From: Micromonospora sp. WMMD812
GTDB lineage: Bacteria > Actinomycetota > Actinomycetes > Mycobacteriales > Micromonosporaceae
NCBI RefSeq assembly: GCF_027497215.1
Contig: NZ_CP114904.1
Span: 6,540,501-6,604,500, forward strand
DNA: 64,000 bases
Direction of reading: 5' to 3'
Positions within the stretch are counted from its first letter, which is position 1; every line of letters starts with the position of its first letter. Position numbers and translations under genes: made by a program. Shown in pieces: positions 57,083-64,000 of the stretch. The notes under the pieces were generated by a model. The model worked only from the letters and a program-made list of their open reading frames with translations. It made no database searches and had not been told where the DNA came from.

Positions 57083-58081
57083 TTGGACGTGTCCGCACTG
57101 GTGTGGGCGGTAACGCTCGTCGTGCTGATCGCGGTCCTGGCCGTCGATCTGCTCATCATCGGTCGACGACCGCATGAGCCGAGCGTGCGCGAGTCGAGCC
57201 TCTGGGTCGGCTTCTACGTCGGCCTGGCCCTGCTCTTCGGGGCGGGAGTGTGGCTGACGTCCGGCGCGAGCGCGGCCGGCCAGTTCTACACCGGGTGGTT
57301 GACCGAGTACAGCCTCTCGGTGGACAACCTCTTCGTCTTCGTGATCATCATGGCCCGGTTCGCGGTGCCCCGGCAGTACCAGCAGAAGGTGCTGCTCGTC
57401 GGCATCGTGCTGGCGCTGGTGATGCGCGGTGCCTTCATCGCGGCCGGTGCGGCGCTGATCTCCCAGTTCTCCTGGGTCTTCTACATCTTCGGCGCGTTCC
57501 TCATCTACACCGCGATCAACCTGGCGCGGCAGGGTGAGCCGGACGAGGACGAGTTCTCCGAGAACGTGCTGATCCGGTGGAGCCGCAAGGCGCTGCCGAT
57601 CTCGAAGTCGTACGACGGCGCGAAGCTGGTCACGCACGAGGGCGCTCGACGGCTCTTCACCCCGCTGCTCATCGTGATGATCTCGATCGGCACCACCGAC
57701 CTGATCTTCGCGCTGGACTCGATCCCGGCGATCTTCGGGATCACCCAGGAGCCGTACCTGGTCTTCACCGCGAACGTGTTCGCCCTGATGGGTCTGCGGC
57801 AGCTCTACTTCCTGCTCGGCGGTCTGCTGGACCGGCTGATCTACCTCAGCTACGGCCTGGCCGTGGTGCTCGGCTTCATCGGGGTCAAGCTGGTGCTGGA
57901 GGCGCTCGCCGACAACAACCTGCCGTTCGTCAACGGCGGCGAGCACGTGGCCTGGGCCCCGCACATCCCGATCTGGCTGTCCCTGCTGGTGATCCTCGGG
58001 ACGCTGCTGGTGGCGACCGCGGCAAGCCTGGTGAAGTCCGCCCGGGACCGGCGCCGGGAACTGGCCGAGGCGCGCGGCTGA
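57083..58081 (+). CDS. TerC family integral membrane protein (probable Mn2+ exporter)
   Basis: 332 residues, eight or so membrane segments. TerC signature residues: WLTEYSLSVDNLFVFVIIM (Glu/Asp in the membrane) and GTTDLIFALDSIPAIFGIT, with the middle acidic loop GEPDEDEFSENVL. TerC proteins such as Alx and MeeF export manganese, and a candidate Mn2+ riboswitch precedes this gene. TTG 57083 is the start I prefer: GGAGGA lies seven bases upstream; GTG 57089 is the alternative. A long two-part hairpin follows the stop. Confidence 0.9.
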   Translation: MDVSALVWAVTLVVLIAVLAVDLLIIGRRPHEPSVRESSLWVGFYVGLALLFGAGVWLTSGASAAGQFYTGWLTEYSLSVDNLFVFVIIMARFAVPRQYQQKVLLVGIVLALVMRGAFIAAGAALISQFSWVFYIFGAFLIYTAINLARQGEPDEDEFSENVLIRWSRKALPISKSYDGAKLVTHEGARRLFTPLLIVMISIGTTDLIFALDSIPAIFGITQEPYLVFTANVFALMGLRQLYFLLGGLLDRLIYLSYGLAVVLGFIGVKLVLEALADNNLPFVNGGEHVAWAPHIPIWLSLLVILGTLLVATAASLVKSARDRRRELAEARG

Positions 58082-58082
58082 G

Positions 58083-58139
58083 CGTACGCGTGGGCGAGGG
58101 GCGCTTTCGGGTAGCCGGGAGCGCCCCTCGACGCGTACG
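58083..58139. terminator. Bidirectional hairpin between TerC and NlpC/P60 genes
   Basis: Outer arms CGTACGCGT (58083-58091) and ACGCGTACG (58131-58139), inner arms GAGGGGCGCT (58096-58105) and AGCGCCCCTC (58120-58129), 14-base loop. It sits between convergent stops. Confidence 0.75.
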
Positions 58140-58142
58140 GGG

Positions 58143-59081
58143 TCAGACCCGGTGGGCGCCGACCAGGGTGGCCGTCCGCTCGGCGGGCAGCGGCTCCTCC
58201 AGCACACGGCGCTGCCGGTAGCAGGCGTGCAGCATCCGCCGGTCACCGCTGTCGCAGGCCTCGGCGGTGACGATGCCGATGTGGTGGATCTTCCGGCCGG
58301 GCCGGGCGAAGAAGTACAGGTCGCCGGGGCGCTCGGCGCCCAGCGGCACCGGCGTGGTCGCGGCCGCCTGGTCGTCGGCGTCGCGGGGCAGCTGCACGCC
58401 GAACCGCCGCCAGGCCAGGTGGACCAGCCCGGAGCAGTCGATCCCGTACGCGGACACCCCGCCCCAGATGTAGACCACGTGCAGCAGCCGCTGAGCCACC
58501 GCGAGCACCTGCTCGGCCGACGGGGGCGCCGTCGGCAGCTCCGACAGGTGCTCGGCGGGCAGCCAGAGCGGATCGGGATGCCCGGGCACGCACACCGGCT
58601 GCCAGCCGTCGCGCGCCGGGCCGGCGGTGGCCAGCCGGGTGCCGAGGATCACCCCGGGAAGCACCACCGGCCCGTCGGGCGCGGCCCGCAGCGCGCTCAC
58701 CGTGGCGTCCACGACCAGGGGAGCCGCGCCCGTGGAGGGAGTGACGGTCTCGGCCGGGACGAGCTGGTCGGCGGGCAGCCAGCCGGGGTAGCCGCGCGGG
58801 TCGAGCTTCGCGGCGGGCTGCTCGACGGCGACCACGTGCGCCCAGCCGTCCGGGCGCAGGTCGGTGACGAGGACCCGCTCGCCGAGCAGCAGTTGGCTCA
58901 GCACGCAGTCGCCGACCTGCTGGTCGGTGTCCATGCCGGAGATCCAGGCCGGGATGTCGGTGTGCGCGGCGAGGGCGGGGCGGTCGACCGCCCGTACCGC
59001 CTCGGGGGAGGTCCAGAGCGTCGCGACCGCGACGCGGACGACGGCCTCGCGGCCCGCTTGCAGTTCCACGTTCACCCCCAC
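58143..59081 (-). CDS. NlpC/P60 peptidase with SH3-like domains (YkfC-type)
   Basis: 312 residues. Two SH3-like N-terminal domains (VATLWTSPEAVRAVDRPAL; VSALRAAPDGPVVLPGV) and a C-terminal NlpC/P60 cysteine peptidase: YIWGGVSAYGIDCSGLVHLA (Cys at about 216), HHIGIV and a third polar residue in MLHACYR. There is no signal peptide, so it acts inside the cell, as YkfC does on murein-derived dipeptidyl substrates. GTG 59081, 59075 or 59069 could start it; AGGTGG favours the last. It has its own promoter and lies 71 bases after a dipeptide epimerase. Confidence 0.9.
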   Translation of the reverse strand: MGVNVELQAGREAVVRVAVATLWTSPEAVRAVDRPALAAHTDIPAWISGMDTDQQVGDCVLSQLLLGERVLVTDLRPDGWAHVVAVEQPAAKLDPRGYPGWLPADQLVPAETVTPSTGAAPLVVDATVSALRAAPDGPVVLPGVILGTRLATAGPARDGWQPVCVPGHPDPLWLPAEHLSELPTAPPSAEQVLAVAQRLLHVVYIWGGVSAYGIDCSGLVHLAWRRFGVQLPRDADDQAAATTPVPLGAERPGDLYFFARPGRKIHHIGIVTAEACDSGDRRMLHACYRQRRVLEEPLPAERTATLVGAHRV

Positions 59082-59102
59082 CTGGTGCCCTGTGCTCCCG
59101 CG

Positions 59103-59131
59103 ACCCTATGAAAGAAACCAACGGTCCTCAA
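59103..59131 (-). promoter_or_regulatory. Sigma70-type promoter of the NlpC/P60 gene
   Basis: On the minus strand, TTGAGG (59126-59131) and TAGGGT (59103-59108) are separated by exactly 17 bases. It lies in the short gap after the epimerase, 22 bases before the gene. Confidence 0.65.
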
Positions 59132-59152
59132 CCGGTGGGCTGAATCTTTGCT

Positions 59153-60226
59153 TCAGCCGATCGAGGTGATGCCCAGCCCCGGAGCGTCCGGCAGCAGCAC
59201 CCTCGCGTTGTCGTACCGGATCCCGCCGCGCACCGGCGACGAGGCCAGCCACCACGCGGCGTCCAGGTCCGACACGGCCGTGGTGCCGTACGCGGCGACC
59301 AGGCTGGCCGCGGCTCCGATGCCGATCTCGCTCTCCATCATCGAGCCGACCACGGTGCCGAGGCCGTGCGCGGCGGCCAGCTCGAGCAGGGTGCGGGCGG
59401 GCTGCAGGCCGCCGCACTTGGCGAGTTTGACGTTGACCATGTCGGCCGCGCGGCGGCGGATCACCTCGACCAGGTCGCGGACGCCGAACACCGCCTCGTC
59501 GGCGAGGATCGGCACGTCCACCCGGTCGCTGACCCAGGTCAGGCCGTCGAGGTCCCACCGGGCGACCGGCTGTTCGACCAGCTCGACGTCGAGCCCGGCG
59601 TCCTCGATGCCGCGGATCACCCGGACCGCCTCGCGGGGCGTCCAGCCCTGGTTGGCGTCGAGGCGGATCCGCACGCCCGGGCCGACCGCGGCGCGCACCG
59701 CCCGGACCCGGTCGAGGTCGCCGGCGGCGTCGGTGCCGACCTTGAGCTTGAGCACGCCGAAGCCCTCGGCGTGGCGCTTGCCGGCGACGTCGGCGAGGTC
59801 GGCGGCCTCGCCGGCGGCCAGCGTCACATCGGTGGGCACGGCGAGCGCGGTGCCGCCGAGCAGTCGCACCAGCGGTACGCCGAGCCGGCGGGCGGCGAGG
59901 TCGTGCAGCGCGACGTCGACCGCGGCCTTGGCGGCCTCGTTGCCGACCACCGCCCGCTGCACCTCGGCGCAGCGGGCCACCAGCTCGTCCGGGTCCCGGC
60001 CGGTGAGCATCGGCCCGAGCAGGTCCCGGACGCACGCCTCGGACCCGCCGATCGACGCCCCGGTGACCTGCCACACCTGCGGCGCTTCGCCGAACCCGGA
60101 CCGACCGTCGGCGTCGACCACCTCGACGACCAGCGTGTCCACGGTCGTCGTGCGGCGCAGCGCGGTGACGAACGGGGTGTGCAGGGGGGCGGTGAGCCGG
60201 TGGGCGCGTACCGCGGCGATCGTCAT
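59153..60226 (-). CDS. L-Ala-D/L-Glu (dipeptide) epimerase, enolase superfamily
   Basis: 357 residues. Muconate-lactonizing subgroup barrel: KLKVG (base K-x-K), RLDANQGW (Asp), VELVEQPVA (Glu), ILADEAVFG (Asp), VNVKLAKCGG (second Lys), and a C-terminal GSMMESEIGIGA. These are the residues of L-Ala-D/L-Glu epimerase (YkfB/AEE), which reworks murein peptides for reuse. The adjacent YkfC-like peptidase supports that role. ATG 60226 is preceded by TAGGGT and seven bases: leaderless. Confidence 0.9.
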   Translation of the reverse strand: MTIAAVRAHRLTAPLHTPFVTALRRTTTVDTLVVEVVDADGRSGFGEAPQVWQVTGASIGGSEACVRDLLGPMLTGRDPDELVARCAEVQRAVVGNEAAKAAVDVALHDLAARRLGVPLVRLLGGTALAVPTDVTLAAGEAADLADVAGKRHAEGFGVLKLKVGTDAAGDLDRVRAVRAAVGPGVRIRLDANQGWTPREAVRVIRGIEDAGLDVELVEQPVARWDLDGLTWVSDRVDVPILADEAVFGVRDLVEVIRRRAADMVNVKLAKCGGLQPARTLLELAAAHGLGTVVGSMMESEIGIGAAASLVAAYGTTAVSDLDAAWWLASSPVRGGIRYDNARVLLPDAPGLGITSIG

Positions 60227-60329
60227 GTGCGGCACCCTATACGCAGGCGGGCGGGCGAAGGGATGGCCGGATGAGCGGGCGCGGTGCGGTGGAGCCTCGT
60301 GCCGTCGCCGACCGGAGGGAGGCGGCGGC

Positions 60330-61127
60330 ATGAGCGAGTGGGACTGGGAGCTGGTGGGTGCGCCGAACGCGCGTGACCTGGGCGGACTGGTCGGGGTGGA
60401 CGGTCGCCGGGTGCGGTACGGGCGGCTGATCCGGACGCCGGCGCTGGGCCGGTTGACCGACGAGGACCTGCCGGTGCTCGGGAAGCTCGGGCTGGCCTGC
60501 GTGGTCGACCTGCGGGACCACTCGGAGATCGGGGTCGCCCCGGCGGACCGGCTGGTCGGCGACCCTCGACTGGTGCACCTGCCGGTGCACGACCCGGAGC
60601 ATCCGGTCTTCACGTACGTCTCGGCGGTGCTGCTCGGCCACGACCTGAGCGCGTACGCGCCGTTGGCGCGGCAGGGCACGCCGGCGGCGATGGAGTCGAT
60701 CTACCGCTGGTTCGTCACCGGGGAGTCGGCCCGGGCGGGTTTCGCCGAGGCGGTGCGGCTGGCGGCCCGGGCGGAGAACCTGCCGTTGGTGTACCACTGC
60801 TCGGCGGGCAAGGACCGCACCGGTTGGTTGACCGTGATCCTGTTGACCGCGCTCGGGGTAGACGAGGCGGCGATCCGGGCCGAGTACCTGCGCAACAACC
60901 CGCTGACGGAGAGCCTGCGCGCCGTGATCGTCGAGGCGATGCGGCGGCGGCAGCCGGAGCTGGACGCCGAGGTGGTGCTGCCGGTGCTGGAGGTGCGTCC
61001 GGAGTATCTCGACGCCGCCTACGACGAGGTGCGTCGGGTGCACGGCACGTTCGAGGCGTACCTGCGTGCGGGGCTCGGGTTGACCGACGAGGTCATCGGG
61101 GCGCTGCGGGCGCAGCTGCTGGAGTGA
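60330..61127 (+). CDS. Tyrosine-protein phosphatase (PtpB/SidP-like)
   Basis: 265 residues. The N-terminal ANARDLGGLVGVDGRRVRYGRLIRTP is the typical DSP/PtpB start, and the P-loop YHCSAGKDRTGWLT holds the catalytic Cys 157 and Arg 163. The C-terminal helices (ALRAQLLE end) complete the fold. This class includes secreted and intracellular phosphatases acting on phosphotyrosine or phosphoinositides. ATG 60330 follows GGAGG. Its 3' end overlaps the convergent YhhN gene by 35 bases. Confidence 0.92.
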   Translation: MSEWDWELVGAPNARDLGGLVGVDGRRVRYGRLIRTPALGRLTDEDLPVLGKLGLACVVDLRDHSEIGVAPADRLVGDPRLVHLPVHDPEHPVFTYVSAVLLGHDLSAYAPLARQGTPAAMESIYRWFVTGESARAGFAEAVRLAARAENLPLVYHCSAGKDRTGWLTVILLTALGVDEAAIRAEYLRNNPLTESLRAVIVEAMRRRQPELDAEVVLPVLEVRPEYLDAAYDEVRRVHGTFEAYLRAGLGLTDEVIGALRAQLLE

Positions 61128-61797
61128 TGGGCGCCGTCGGCGGGATGGCGGGTCGCGCGGCCCAGCCGGTGACGATCAGCGCCTGCCCGGCGGTGTAGGT
61201 CGCCATCACCAGCACCGCCGCGCCGGGTGGATCGAGGACACCGGCCACTCCGGTGGCGATGAGCAGGTCGGAGGCGAGGAAGAGCGCGCCGCCGAGGCCG
61301 ACCCGCCAGCCGTGGGTGGCGGCGGTGGTGGCCATGGTGGCGAGCGCGGCCGCGTAGCCGGCCACCGGGACGGCGAGCCCGGCGTCGGTCAGGCCCGGCC
61401 ACATCCAGGCCAGTGCGGCGGCGGTGAGTACGGCGTACCCGAGCGGGACCGCGAGCAGCGGCGGCCGGCGCAGCGCGGCGGCGGCGTGGTGCCGGGTGAA
61501 CGCCGCGATGTAGCAGAGGTGCGCGCCGAGGAAGAGCGCCATCCCGGTGAGGAACCAGGCGGTGCCGGTGCCCAGCAGGGCCACGTCGCCGCCCGTGGAG
61601 CAGGCCAGCGCGGCGAGGATCAGCCGGTGCGGGCGGCGGCCGTGTTCGGTGGCGGCCTGCCACAGGTAGCCGGCGAGCAGCGGCATGAGCAGCGGCTTGG
61701 TGACCACCTCGGCGAGGGTGTGGTCGGCGGCGTTGGCGGCCAGGTTCGCGGCGGTCACCGCGACGAAGGCGGCCAGCAGGAGGCGGCTGCGGGGCAT
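61093..61797 (-). CDS. YhhN/TMEM86 family membrane protein (lysoplasmalogenase-like)
   Basis: 234 residues and about seven or eight membrane helices. Family landmarks: VVTKPLLMPLLAGYL, LACSTGGDVALLG, FLTGMALFLGAHLCYIAAF, LFLASDLLIATGV, ATYTAGQALIVTG. Vertebrate TMEM86 hydrolyses lysoplasmalogens; the bacterial role is unclear. ATG 61797 follows GGAG. The Pro/Ala-rich C-terminus overlaps the end of the phosphatase gene on the other strand. Confidence 0.9.
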   Translation of the reverse strand: MPRSRLLLAAFVAVTAANLAANAADHTLAEVVTKPLLMPLLAGYLWQAATEHGRRPHRLILAALACSTGGDVALLGTGTAWFLTGMALFLGAHLCYIAAFTRHHAAAALRRPPLLAVPLGYAVLTAAALAWMWPGLTDAGLAVPVAGYAAALATMATTAATHGWRVGLGGALFLASDLLIATGVAGVLDPPGAAVLVMATYTAGQALIVTGWAARPAIPPTAPITPAAAPAAPR

Positions 61798-61899
61798 CGG
61801 CGGCTCCGGGGGTGCGGGGGTACGGGCAGCGTAGCCGCGACCGCGTTCGTGCGGGCCGTCCGAACCGGCAGGTCCCGACGGCCGGCCGGTGGGTGCCGG

Positions 61900-62604
61900 T
61901 CAGGGCAGGCCGTAGCCGTCGGCGAGGGTGTCGATCTCGGTGTCGAGCAGCGCGGCCGGGTCGAAGCCCATGCCGTTGAAGAGGCCGACCGTGGCCAGCC
62001 CGACGACGCCGTGCAGGCGGGCCCAGGCGGTCACCGCGCCGGCGAGGGCGTCGCCGGGGTCGGCGTCCGGGGCGAAGGCGCGTACCCAGGCGGTGACCGC
62101 CGGCGTCGCCTCGGCCCACCGGTCCAGTTGGCCCCGCAGGGTCGTGGCGGCGGGACCGGGCCGTCCTTCGGCGAGGACGGTCAGGAACGGGCCGAGGACC
62201 GCGCGGGCACGGTCGACGGTCTCCGGGGGCGCCTGGTAGGTGGGGCTGGGCGGGCCGGTGAGCAGCAGGTAGCTGTGCGGGTGGGCGAGGGCCCAGTCGC
62301 GGTAGGCGGCGGCGAGGGCGTGCAGCCGGGCCCGCGCCGGGGCGCTGGCGGAGGCCTCGGCGGCCGCGCTCACCGCGGCGGCGACGTCGGCGTACGCGTC
62401 GAGGATCAGCTCGGTCAGCAGGTCGTCGCGGCTGGCGAAGTACTTGTAGAGCGCCGGGCCGGAGACGCCGAGGCGTTTGGCGATGCCGGTCAGCGCCACC
62501 GCCCCGGCGCCGCCGGTGGCCACCTGGTCGAGCGCCGCCTGCTTGATCTCGGCCCGCACCTGGGCGCGGTACCGCTCGCGTGGACCGCCCGACCTGCTCG
62601 CCAC
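61900..62604 (-). CDS. TetR family regulator
   Basis: 234 residues. Helix-turn-helix: IKQAALDQVATGGAGAV, TGIAKRLGVSGPALYKYFASRDDLLTE; the C-terminal domain is the TetR_C_13/WHG type with LLLTGPPSPTYQAP. GTG 62604 follows a near-perfect AGGAGGTGA. It is divergent from an NAD-dependent epimerase gene and probably binds the CTAAC-N4-GTTAG dyad between them. Confidence 0.93.
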   Translation of the reverse strand: MASRSGGPRERYRAQVRAEIKQAALDQVATGGAGAVALTGIAKRLGVSGPALYKYFASRDDLLTELILDAYADVAAAVSAAAEASASAPARARLHALAAAYRDWALAHPHSYLLLTGPPSPTYQAPPETVDRARAVLGPFLTVLAEGRPGPAATTLRGQLDRWAEATPAVTAWVRAFAPDADPGDALAGAVTAWARLHGVVGLATVGLFNGMGFDPAALLDTEIDTLADGYGLP

Positions 62605-62655
62605 CGTTCACCTCCTGGATCGGGCCGCGTGACGTGCGGCACCTGGACGCACAGC

Positions 62656-62679
62656 CTAACTCTGGTTAGAGTCTATAAC
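62656..62679 (+). promoter_or_regulatory. TetR operator and -10 box before NAD epimerase
   Basis: CTAAC (62656-62660) and GTTAG (62665-62669) form a perfect dyad with a 4-base centre. TATAAC follows at 62674-62679, a good -10. The overlap with the promoter core means a bound repressor would block transcription. Confidence 0.65.
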
Positions 62680-62711
62680 CGAAGAATGAGCCAATAACCG
62701 TGGAGGTCGTC

Positions 62712-63653
62712 ATGAACCAGGAACTGCACGTGGTCCTCGGCGCCGGCCCGGCCGGCACCACACTGGCCGAGCACCTGCTCGGCCTCGGTCACCGGGTCCG
62801 GACCGTGAGCCGGGGCGGCGTGCCGGCCGTGCCGGGCGCGGAGGCGGTCGCCGCCGACCTCACCGACGCGGGCCAGGCCGCGGCGGCGGTGGCGGGTGCG
62901 GCGGTGGTCTACCACTGCGCCAACGTCGCGTACGAGCTCCAGGTCGAGGTGATGCCGCGGATGCAGACCGCGGTGCTGGCCGGTGTCGCCGCGACGGGCG
63001 CGCGGCTGGTCGTGCTGGACACGCTCTACCCCTACGGGCCGACCGGGGGAGCGGTGATGACCGAGCAGACGCCGTGGCGGGCGGTCAGCCGCAAGGGGCG
63101 GATGCGTGCCGAGCTGGACGAGGCGTACCTGGCCGCGCACCGGGACGGGGCGCTGTCGGTGGTGCTGGGCCGCTCGGCGGACTTCTTCGGCCCGCGGGTG
63201 TTCAACTCCAGCCTCGGCGGCACCGTCTTCCCCGCCGCGTTCGCCGGCGGGCCGGTTCTCGCCCTGGGCGACATCGACCTGCCGCACAGCTACAGCTACC
63301 TGCCCGATGTCGCCGCCGGCCTGGCCCGCCTCGGCGCCGCACCGGAGGCGGCCGGCCGGGTCTGGCACCTGCCCACCGCCCCCGCCCGCAGCACCCGGGA
63401 GGTGCACCGGCTCATCGAGCGGGCGGTCGGAGGTCCGTTCACCGTGGAGGCGCTCGACGCGCCGCGCCCCTGGGGACCGTTCGACGATTCCTTCATGCGC
63501 GAGTACGCGGAGCTGTTCTACCAGTACGAGGAGCCGCAGGTGATGGACTCCACGGCGTTCGAGACGCGGTTCGGGGTGCGACCGACGCCCCTCGCGGACG
63601 CGGTGTCGGCGACCGTCGACTGGTTCCGCGCGGCGCTCGCCGGGCGGGCCTGA
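62712..63653 (+). CDS. NAD-dependent epimerase/dehydratase
   Basis: 313 residues. Rossmann start VVLGAGPAGTTLAEHLLG (GxGxxG), YHCANVAYE, DTLYPYGPTGG, SFMREYAELFYQYEEP. It belongs to the extended SDR group that acts on sugar nucleotides or other small molecules; the usual Y-x-x-x-K is not obvious. ATG 62712 has GGAGG five bases upstream, with in-frame GTG 62700 before it. It is divergent from a TetR gene and was preceded by its probable operator. Confidence 0.9.
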   Translation: MNQELHVVLGAGPAGTTLAEHLLGLGHRVRTVSRGGVPAVPGAEAVAADLTDAGQAAAAVAGAAVVYHCANVAYELQVEVMPRMQTAVLAGVAATGARLVVLDTLYPYGPTGGAVMTEQTPWRAVSRKGRMRAELDEAYLAAHRDGALSVVLGRSADFFGPRVFNSSLGGTVFPAAFAGGPVLALGDIDLPHSYSYLPDVAAGLARLGAAPEAAGRVWHLPTAPARSTREVHRLIERAVGGPFTVEALDAPRPWGPFDDSFMREYAELFYQYEEPQVMDSTAFETRFGVRPTPLADAVSATVDWFRAALAGRA

Positions 63654-63750
63654 GCCGCGCCGGGCGGGCCTGAGCCGCGCCGGGCGGGCCTGAGCCGCGC
63701 CGGACGGGTCTGAGCCGCGCCGGGCGGGCCTGAGCCGCGCCGAACGGGCG
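63645..63750. repeat. 20-bp tandem repeat spanning the epimerase stop codon
   Basis: Unit CCTGAGCCGCGCCGGGCGGG repeats five to six times from inside the last codons of the epimerase gene. Each copy carries TGA, so the gene's own stop was duplicated downstream. A similar but diverged 21-bp unit (CTGAGCCGCACGCGCC) follows the Rrf2 gene at 23045-23085. Confidence 0.85.
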
Positions 63751-63874
63751 GTGCGCGGCGCTGCTCGGGCCGCCGCGCGGGTCGCGGGGCGCCCGCCGGG
63801 CATGGCGAGTACCGCCGCGGGAGCTGGCGCTGGCGACGGTGCGGAAGCGTCGTCGCCCGGTCGCGCCCGGCGGG

Positions 63875-64000
63875 TCACAGGTCGTGTCGTGCGGCCCAGA
63901 CCCGGGCGGAGATGTCGGCGATCAACCGGCACGCGTCGTCGTCGGCCTCACCGCTCGGTCCGCCGTGGGCGAGGTCGGTGGTGGTGCAGACGACCACCGT
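63875..64000 (-). CDS. C-terminal end of an unidentified gene (5' end outside window)
   Basis: Only the last 41 codons are present, ending at TGA 63875-63877. The visible residues TVVVCTTTDLAHGG then ACRLIADISARVWAARHDL resemble the C-terminus of serine hydrolases of the beta-lactamase type, where a VVVVTTxD strand precedes a final helix, but this is too short to be sure. The frame is open to the window edge. Confidence 0.4.
   Translation of the reverse strand, partial: TVVVCTTTDLAHGGPSGEADDDACRLIADISARVWAARHDL

Overview
The window is very GC-rich, uses many GTG starts, has long spurious antisense ORFs, and shows a gene set typical of an actinobacterium. The PnuC-NadR fusion, CoaE-GrpB fusion, an ANTAR response regulator beside a tRNA, a CHAT/EACC1 module, an XRE-DUF5753 regulator and abundant leaderless starts fit best with Micromonosporaceae (Micromonospora-like). 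This is inference from gene content, not a database match. The window looks chromosomal: polA, rpsA, uvrB, coaE, pyk and the liv operon are housekeeping genes, and I see no integrase, transposase, phage module or CRISPR array.

Layout. 1-5000: a secreted M1 aminopeptidase (cut by the edge), then an FtsK/SpoIIIE-like ATPase with a coiled-coil membrane partner. 5000-13800: a TetR-controlled DHA2 exporter with three evenly spaced operators, a Tat-exported PhoX-type protein, a secreted lipase, an M48 membrane peptidase coupled to an EACC1-like protein, and an aldo/keto reductase. 13990-19160: a 1365-residue TPR-CHAT protease facing a two-gene cassette (Cys-rich protein plus membrane protein). 19400-25800: YciI-like protein, pyruvate kinase, acyl-CoA thioesterase, Rrf2 regulator with TauE exporter, and a PLP decarboxylase. 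26000-31150: flavin oxidoreductase, an Lrp regulator divergent from a Cys/Met-type PLP lyase, and a TetR-epimerase pair divergent from an SDR.

31400-42360: a LAGLIDADG-like gene following a tRNA with a CAA anticodon, PdtaR, a propeller-like lipoprotein, the complete five-gene liv branched-chain amino acid ABC operon with a clear terminator, and polA. 42360-54440: DUF3140/DUF2945 pair, methyltransferase, rpsA with a long leader, coaE, a duplicated-domain membrane protein, uvrB, a frameshifted AraC regulator, a VOC protein and an XRE regulator. 54530-64000: ABM protein, PnuC-NadR fusion, TerC behind a candidate manganese riboswitch, a YkfB/YkfC-like murein-peptide recycling pair, a tyrosine phosphatase, a YhhN protein, a TetR/epimerase pair and the tail of one more gene.

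The most interesting signals are: a dispersed palindromic ~74-bp element (two clear copies, one possible relative); the EACC1/M48/CHAT/Cys-rich/membrane-protein neighbourhood, which could be a protease-based conflict system; the CAA tRNA lacking a long variable arm, followed directly by a LAGLIDADG-like gene; the candidate Mn2+ riboswitch; the single-base frameshift in the AraC gene; and a recurring leaderless promoter layout (TANNNT, 6-7 bases, start codon) at many genes. Start sites are my choice from ribosome-binding sites, leaderless spacing and family N-termini.
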